Of a DNA stretch of 64,000 bases, positions 59,272-64,000 are shown in pieces. The notes below the pieces were generated by a model, which searched no databases, had not been told where the DNA came from, and saw only the letters and a program-made list of their open reading frames with translations. How positions within the stretch are numbered: position 1 is the stretch's first letter; each line of letters begins with the position of its first letter. The stretch is from NCBI RefSeq assembly GCF_000014565.1, contig NC_008268.1, forward strand, positions 7,258,501-7,322,500, given 5' to 3'. The translations under genes and the position numbers were made by a program. The stretch is from Rhodococcus jostii RHA1. Its GTDB lineage: Bacteria > Actinomycetota > Actinomycetes > Mycobacteriales > Mycobacteriaceae.

Positions 59272-59556
59272 TACAGACCTCTTCTCCTTCGTGCCTGGCC
59301 TCCAGTGTCCCCTATCGTCTCCGGCATCGATACGTCGGACTTTGCTCTCGGAGGTCCTGCTCTGGGGGAACACGGCGCGGGCAACCGATAATTCCCGTCC
59401 GCGGCGTTCCGGTGTTCGCCCACAGCGAGATCCCGCGCACGGTCTGTGGCAATGTGAGGAACGGCACGGTCCCAGACGGACGAGATCCTGGAGGTGCGCG
59501 ATGTCGGCACGGGTAGGAAGATGTGCGGGCCGGGTTCGACGATCGGCGGTCGCGTC
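59272..59556. other. 285-bp divergent intergenic region
   Basis: Lies between the PAC2 gene (minus) and MBL hydrolase gene (plus). Short frames run through it, including an in-frame upstream ATG at 59494 for the MBL gene, but none resembles a protein family. No clear operator, hairpin or RNA was recognised. Confidence 0.4.
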
Positions 59557-60183
59557 GTGAGCGTGCGCATCGACCGGGTGGTCACGTCCGGCACCTTCAG
59601 TCTCGACGGGGGCACCTGGGACGTCGACAACAATGTGTGGATCGTCGGCGACGACTCCGAGGTGGTGGTGATCGACGCCGCCCACACCGCCGCCCCGATC
59701 GTCGAGGCAGTCGGCGGCAGGCACGTGAGGGCCATCGTCTGCACACACGGCCACAACGACCACGTCACCGTGGCGCCCGAGCTGTCCACGGCACTGGACG
59801 CCCCGATCTACCTCCATGCGGCCGACGACGTGTTGTGGCGGCAGACCCACCCCGCTGTCGCCTACACGCCGATCGAGGACGGGCAGGAGATCGCCGTGGC
59901 CGGGACCGACGTCCGCGTGCTCCACACGCCCGGACATTCGCCCGGCTCCTGCTGCCTGTACCTGCCGGAGGCGGGGGAGTTGTTCAGTGGTGACACCCTG
60001 TTCTCGGGCGGTCCGGGAGCCACCGGGCGCTCCTACTCGGACTTCCCGACGATCATCGGGTCCATCCGTGACCGTCTGTTCGCGTTGCCGCCGTCGACGA
60101 CGGTCCGCACCGGGCACGGCGACGGAACCACCATCGGGACCGAATCCCCGCACCTGGAGGAGTGGATCGCCCGCGGCAGCTGA
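59557..60183 (+). CDS. MBL fold metallo-hydrolase
   Basis: 208 residues from GTG 59557. The zinc ligands are in CTHGHNDHVTV (H-x-H-x-D-H), PGHSPGSCCLY, FSGDTLF, and TGHGDGTTIG, the glyoxalase II-like pattern. The opening VSVRIDRVVTSGTFSLDGGTWDVDNNVWIVGDD matches actinobacterial members that often neighbour the mycothiol-dependent formaldehyde dehydrogenase; that dehydrogenase is absent here. A thioester or mycothiol conjugate hydrolase is plausible. An ATG at 59494 would add 21 residues without similarity. Confidence 0.85.
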   Translation: MSVRIDRVVTSGTFSLDGGTWDVDNNVWIVGDDSEVVVIDAAHTAAPIVEAVGGRHVRAIVCTHGHNDHVTVAPELSTALDAPIYLHAADDVLWRQTHPAVAYTPIEDGQEIAVAGTDVRVLHTPGHSPGSCCLYLPEAGELFSGDTLFSGGPGATGRSYSDFPTIIGSIRDRLFALPPSTTVRTGHGDGTTIGTESPHLEEWIARGS

Positions 60184-60280
60184 GCCGCAGCCTCCCCGCT
60201 GTCGGCGCGCCGGCGTGGCAGAGTGGCGGAAAAGGCTCCCCGGGGTGGGAGCACCACACATCCGACACGGGAGGTCGACG

Positions 60281-60991
60281 GTGAGGTCTCGGCGCACAGC
60301 GGTACGGACGGCCCTGGTTGTCCCGGTGGTCTCGCTGGCCGCGGTGACGATTCTCTCCGGATGTTCTTCGACGGTCTCCGGTGTCGCGCAGCCGAGCACG
60401 ACCATCGCGGCGGGGTCGCCGTCGGGCAAGGGACTGTCGAAGCTTCTGGTGGATCCGGCCGACTTCCCGGCCCGGTACGAGGCGATCGTGCTGCCCGCCC
60501 AGGCCGTGTCGATGGCGGCACCCGACCTGACGGGAGTACCGCAGGGCGCGGTGGTCGACCCCGCGGACTGTGCGCCGCCCGCGCAGGACTACGGACCGAC
60601 CGGCACCGTCATGGCGGTGGGCACGGACAACGCGAGCCGTTCGACGATCTCGGTCGAGCTCACCAGAACCGATACGCCCCTCGACGAACTGGCGGCGCAG
60701 ACGAAGAAGTGCGGCGAGGTCACCGTGACGGACAGTGGGGCCGAGTCCACCGTCACCACCGAGGTCACGCCTGCCCCTCCGGTCCGGGCCGACGACACCC
60801 TCGCGCTCCGGCGGACCGTCAAGTCCGGCAACGGGAGCGACAAGGTCACCCAGTCGATGGTCACGTTGATCGCGCAGGTGGGCGACGTGCGGGTGTCCGC
60901 GACCTTCATGTCGTTCGGCGACGCGAAGGCCGATACCGTCGCGCTCGACGAGTTGTTCACCGCCGCGGTGCAGAAGGTGCAGAACAGCTGA
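60281..60991 (+). CDS. Secreted lipoprotein of unknown function
   Basis: 236 residues with a GTG start preceded by GGGAGG. A classic lipoprotein signal: Arg-rich start (MRSRRTAVRTA), hydrophobic core, and lipobox LSGC with Cys28. The mature part has a Ser/Thr linker (STTIAAGSPSGK) and a domain with LLVDPADFPARYEAIVLP and paired cysteines, resembling mycobacterial LpqN/DUF5642-like cell-envelope lipoproteins. No enzyme motif is seen. It is an isolated gene. Confidence 0.82.
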   Translation: MRSRRTAVRTALVVPVVSLAAVTILSGCSSTVSGVAQPSTTIAAGSPSGKGLSKLLVDPADFPARYEAIVLPAQAVSMAAPDLTGVPQGAVVDPADCAPPAQDYGPTGTVMAVGTDNASRSTISVELTRTDTPLDELAAQTKKCGEVTVTDSGAESTVTTEVTPAPPVRADDTLALRRTVKSGNGSDKVTQSMVTLIAQVGDVRVSATFMSFGDAKADTVALDELFTAAVQKVQNS

Positions 60992-61060
60992 GCGGGCCCT
61001 AGCACAGGGTTCCGACGACTTCGCGGCCTCACGGCGCGTCCGCGCGGCGCGGCGACCCGG

Positions 61061-61089
61061 TTGTCCACAACCGACGGCCCATCCACAGC
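61061..61089. promoter_or_regulatory. DnaA box TTGTCCACA with second half-match
   Basis: TTGTCCACA at 61061-61069 is a perfect match to the actinobacterial DnaA box; a partial ATCCACAG follows at 61081-61088. They lie in the 160-bp gap before the DUF4192 gene. Confidence 0.55.
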
Positions 61090-61151
61090 CCTCTGTGTTT
61101 CGCCAGTTCGCCCGCCGGGCGCAGGCGCGTCGACCCGTCAGAGTCTGATGC

Positions 61152-62291
61152 ATGACGACACCCGCATTCCCGCACGGTTCCGGATTCTCCGACGATCCCG
61201 GCGGGGGACCGCCCCCGCACCAGCACACCGTCACGTTGTCCGCCCCGGGCGACCTTCTCGCCTCGGTGCCCGCACTGCTCGGATTCCGGCCTGCCCGGTC
61301 GATCGTGGCGGTGTGCCTGTCCGGGGAGCGCAACCCGTCGGTCGGAGCCGTCATGAGACACGACCTGGTCCTCAGCGGCGGCGACGTGCCGACCCCGCCG
61401 ATGTACGCGGCGTTGGGTCAGTTCGCGACCGTCTGCGAGAGGGAGCAGGCCACCGGGGTGCTCCTGGTGCTCGTCGACGACCGCTTCACCGACCCGGCCG
61501 CGATCTCCCTGGACGAGCTGTCCGCGATCGTCGAAGAATTCGAGGAGCTCCTCGAATTCACGCCGGCCGAACTTCTCGACGTGTTCGTCACGGCGGAAAT
61601 CGCGGCCGGCCGCGAATGGTTCAGCCTCCTCGGCGGCGGTGGGTGCGGAGCCCAGTCCGATCCGACGTCGTCGCGGGTCGCGCTCGCGCGGGTCGTCGAG
61701 GGCAGGGCCATCCGCTCTTCGCGCGAGGAGCTGGAAGCCACGATCGAGGCGGGCCCGGTGCTCGAACGGATGCAGATCGCCGCTCTCATCGAACGTGGTC
61801 GTCAATCATCGCTTCTGCGACGGGAATTGGCCGGCCGGTCGGCCACGCCGGAGCGCGGTCACCGTCTCGAGCTCGAACTGGTGCTGACGCACGTCGCGCG
61901 GGTGTCGTCCGGGGAGCGGCTCCTCGCGCCGGAGTACGCGGAACTCGCGCTCGCACTGGACAATGTCACCGTCCGGGACAGCGCGCTCGCTCTGGCCGTC
62001 GGCCCGTACGCCGACGACGCGGAGCAACTGTGGATTCTCCTCGCCCGCAACCTCCCGGACCCGGAACGCGCGAACGCGGCGGCGCTGCTCGGATACAGCG
62101 CCTATCTTCGTGGTGACGGTCCGTTCGCCGGCATCGCGCTGGCCGCCGCACTGGACTCGGAGCCGGGGCACGTACTGGCCACCCTGCTCGACGGTGCACT
62201 GCACTCGGGACTCCGGCCGACCGAGGTGCGGGGCTTGGCCGACGTCGGTTACGAGCGAGCCGAGGCGATCGGTGTCGTGCTGCCCCGCTAG
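61152..62291 (+). CDS. DUF4192 domain protein
   Basis: 379 residues. The conserved opening of the actinobacterial DUF4192 family is clear: LSAPGDLLASVPALLGFRPARSIVAVCLSGE (about 26-56). A Gly/Asp-rich middle follows, and the C-terminal helical region contains WILLARNLPDPERANAAALLGYSAYLRGDGPFAGIALAAALDSEPGH, typical for the family. The function is unknown. It has no signal peptide. A perfect DnaA box lies about 85 bp upstream. It is convergent with galE. Confidence 0.88.
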   Translation: MTTPAFPHGSGFSDDPGGGPPPHQHTVTLSAPGDLLASVPALLGFRPARSIVAVCLSGERNPSVGAVMRHDLVLSGGDVPTPPMYAALGQFATVCEREQATGVLLVLVDDRFTDPAAISLDELSAIVEEFEELLEFTPAELLDVFVTAEIAAGREWFSLLGGGGCGAQSDPTSSRVALARVVEGRAIRSSREELEATIEAGPVLERMQIAALIERGRQSSLLRRELAGRSATPERGHRLELELVLTHVARVSSGERLLAPEYAELALALDNVTVRDSALALAVGPYADDAEQLWILLARNLPDPERANAAALLGYSAYLRGDGPFAGIALAAALDSEPGHVLATLLDGALHSGLRPTEVRGLADVGYERAEAIGVVLPR

Positions 62292-62310
62292 AGCCCGGAC
62301 CGGGCCGGCG

Positions 62311-63303
62311 TCACCGGCGTGCCGCGTGCGACCGGTCTCCCAGCTCCTGCAGGTAGGCCCAGGCGTCGGCGACGATCTCGTCGAGGTCGGTGTGCTCCGG
62401 CCGCCATCCGAGTTCCGCGATCGCCCGATCACTCGACGCCACCAGCACGGCGGGATCGCCTGCCCGGCGCGGTGCGTCCTCGACCGCGATGGGGAGCCCG
62501 GTGACCCGCGCGCACGCCGAGATGACTTCGCGCACACTGAAACCCGCACCGCTGCCGAGATTGTAGATGCGGTGCCTGCCCTCGATCGACGACTCCAGTG
62601 CCAGCACGTGCGCCTCGGCGAGGTCGAGCACATGGATGTAGTCGCGGATCGCCGTGCCGTCCGGAGTCGGCCAGTCGGTTCCGAAGATCGAGATCTTCTC
62701 CCGCTGACCGAGCGCCACCTGGAGCACGAGAGGAATCAAATGCGTTTCGACGACCCGGTTCTCGCCGGCCGACTTGTACGCTCCCGCCACGTTGAAGTAC
62801 CGCAGGCTGGTCGCCGCGAGCGAATGAGCCACCGAATACGACGTGATGGCATGGTCGATCGCGAGTTTCGTCGCCCCGTACGGATTGGTCGGACGGGTCG
62901 GATCGGCCTCCGTGATCGGCGAGTGCTCGGGCTCGCCGTACGTCGCGGCGGTCGACGAGAATACGAGTTTCCGCGTCCCCGAATGCCGCATGGCCTCCAG
63001 GAGCTCGAGCGTGGTGACGACGTTGCCGCGCCAGTACTTCTCCGGGTACTGGACGGACTCGCCGACGAGCGACTGCGCCGCGAAGTGCAGGACGCCGTCG
63101 AAGCGGGGGGTGCCGCTCGTGCCGAGCACGTCCGACACCACCTCCGCGACGTCGCCCTCGACGAACTCGGCACCGAGCGGCACCGCGTCGGCGTTACCCG
63201 TGGACAGGTCGTCGATGATGACGACCTCGTGTCCACGTTCGAGCAGGACCGTGCTGCAGACGCTGCCGACATAGCCGGCGCCGCCGGTGACCAGAAGTTT
63301 CAT
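62311..63303 (-). CDS. galE: UDP-glucose 4-epimerase
   Basis: 330 residues. NAD-binding [11 protein letters not shown] (about 7-17), the catalytic SSTAATYG (about 117-124) and Y-x3-K pair Tyr142/Lys146 ([11 protein letters not shown]) are intact. Extended short-chain dehydrogenase fold. It interconverts UDP-glucose and UDP-galactose, giving precursors for arabinogalactan and exopolysaccharides. It starts 3 nt after ideR ends, so the two are co-transcribed, as in the dtxR-galE arrangement of corynebacteria. Confidence 0.95.
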   Translation of the reverse strand: MKLLVTGGAGYVGSVCSTVLLERGHEVVIIDDLSTGNADAVPLGAEFVEGDVAEVVSDVLGTSGTPRFDGVLHFAAQSLVGESVQYPEKYWRGNVVTTLELLEAMRHSGTRKLVFSSTAATYGEPEHSPITEADPTRPTNPYGATKLAIDHAITSYSVAHSLAATSLRYFNVAGAYKSAGENRVVETHLIPLVLQVALGQREKISIFGTDWPTPDGTAIRDYIHVLDLAEAHVLALESSIEGRHRIYNLGSGAGFSVREVISACARVTGLPIAVEDAPRRAGDPAVLVASSDRAIAELGWRPEHTDLDEIVADAWAYLQELGDRSHAARR

Positions 63304-63306
63304 CGA

Positions 63307-63999
63307 CTATCCCTGAACCTGCTTCACCTGGACGGCATGTGCCATCTCCTCGGACAGATCGAACCCGCTGTGGCCGGGCACCGTGATGGTGACCGAACCG
63401 GGCTTGGTCTCGACGGTCACGCGCGCGTCCGGGACGACACCCGCCTCGCGCAGCTGCCCGATGACGTCCGGATCCGACTGCACGTGCTCCGCGAGACGCC
63501 GGACGACGACAGCGGTCGGCTTGCCGGGCGGCACGTCCGTGAGCCGGATGAGCGTCTCGGGCGCATCGACCGGGCGGTCCAGCCCGAGCAGCGCGAGCCC
63601 CGGAATCGGGTTGCCGTACGGCGAAGTAGTGGGGTTGTTGAGCACCTCCACCAGGCGCCGCTCGACCTCCTCGCTCATGACGTGCTCCCACCGGCACGCC
63701 TCCGCATGGACCTCTTCCCACTTGAGGCCGATGACGTCGACCAGCAGTCGTTCGGCGAGGCGGTGCTTCCGCATCACCGACACCGCGAGTTCGCGGCCCT
63801 TCTCCGTCAGTTCCAGGTGGCGGTCACCGGCGACCAGGAGGAGACCGTCACGCTCCATCCGGGCGACGGTCTGGCTGACGGTCGGACCGCTCTGCTCGAG
63901 TCGTTCGGCAATACGTGCTCGAAGTGGGACGACGCCCTCTTCTTCCAAGTCATAGATCGTCCGGAGGTACATCTCCGTGGTGTCGACCAGATCCTTCAC
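63307..63999 (-). CDS. ideR: Iron-dependent repressor IdeR/DtxR
   Basis: 230 residues with a GTG at 63999, giving MKDLVDTTEMYLRTIYDLEEEG, the standard family N-terminus, so the gene is complete although its promoter lies outside the window. The winged helix (about 1-73) has the recognition helix RIAERLEQSGPTVSQTV. Metal ligands are conserved: site 1 His79, Glu83 and His98; site 2 Met10, Cys102, Glu105 and His106. The C-terminal SH3-like domain follows (about 148-230). With Fe2+ it represses siderophore and uptake genes. Confidence 0.97.
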   Translation of the reverse strand: MKDLVDTTEMYLRTIYDLEEEGVVPLRARIAERLEQSGPTVSQTVARMERDGLLLVAGDRHLELTEKGRELAVSVMRKHRLAERLLVDVIGLKWEEVHAEACRWEHVMSEEVERRLVEVLNNPTTSPYGNPIPGLALLGLDRPVDAPETLIRLTDVPPGKPTAVVVRRLAEHVQSDPDVIGQLREAGVVPDARVTVETKPGSVTITVPGHSGFDLSEEMAHAVQVKQVQG

Positions 64000-64000
64000 A

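Noticed and set aside
59272..60429. PAC2 gene extended upstream to a 708-codon frame
   Set aside because: The extension runs antisense through the MBL hydrolase gene and has no family similarity; ATG 59271 has a ribosome binding site.

Overview
This 64 kb window is a chromosomal core segment of a high-GC, mycolic-acid-type actinobacterium, most likely a Rhodococcus. Three things point there. Base composition and codon use are uniformly GC-rich. Gene order parallels the Mycobacterium tuberculosis stretch from RNase J/ftsK to ideR. The extra blocks are of Corynebacterium/Rhodococcus type: recA-recX followed by gluABCD, a fructose PTS, and ideR-galE. I see no insertion sequence, prophage, CRISPR array, tRNA or rRNA gene, and no stretch over 300 bases without a gene.

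Layout. 1-3672: the end of RNase J, a TIGR03085 protein and ftsK. 3731-4866: a manganese (yybP-ykoY) riboswitch and a TerC-family exporter. 4909-10455: YciI, ArgA-type acetyltransferase, pgsA, pncC, then the envelope-stress block clgR-pspA-pspM with a small membrane protein, and a PIG-L deacetylase. 10725-14302: TetR-glpD, a glycosyltransferase and DUF3046. 14337-16016: recA-recX behind an SOS box and a RecA-NDp/PafBC-type promoter. 16113-19479: glutamate ABC transporter gluABCD. 19636-29431: an RNA-modification and ribosome block (miaB, miaA, SpoU methyltransferase, hflX) with DUF349, a dioxygenase-like protein and dapF. 29500-38282: a membrane-anchored esterase, the fructose PTS (fruR-fruK-fruA-ptsH, divergent ptsI) and a uracil/xanthine permease. 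38394-41778: acyl-CoA dehydrogenase, lexA, a divergent SOS gene for a LysM protein, and nrdR. 41817-54572: hrpA, hydrolases, an MHS transporter, an aminotransferase, a YiiX-type hydrolase, PhzF, OxyR and an HTH-less LysR-effector protein. 54576-63999: DUF3516 helicase, a hydrolase, a PAC2 protein, an MBL hydrolase, a lipoprotein, DUF4192, galE and ideR.

How the genes work together. The window is rich in stress regulators and their targets: LexA with recA and the LysM gene, ClgR with the psp genes, and OxyR, IdeR, NrdR and a Mn2+ riboswitch. Four regulatory regions can be read almost base by base. In the terC leader, riboswitch helix P1 competes with an 11-bp hairpin that buries the ribosome binding site. 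recA carries an SOS box plus TTGTCGGTA-N8-TAACCT. clgR has a SigE-like GGAAC-N18-CGTT promoter. The lexA/LysM intergenic region has SOS boxes over both promoters.

The least expected item is a candidate 38-codon leaderless peptide gene (40523-40639). Its ATG lies inside an SOS box, 6 nt downstream of a TAGAAA -10, and its stop overlaps the LysM start as ATGA. Many other genes also start 6-7 nt after a TANNNT hexamer, which suggests widespread leaderless transcription. Oddities include a VOC-family gene with an apparent one-base deletion, tandem duplications of gene ends (24 bp x3 and 29 bp x2), and direct repeats in two regulatory regions.
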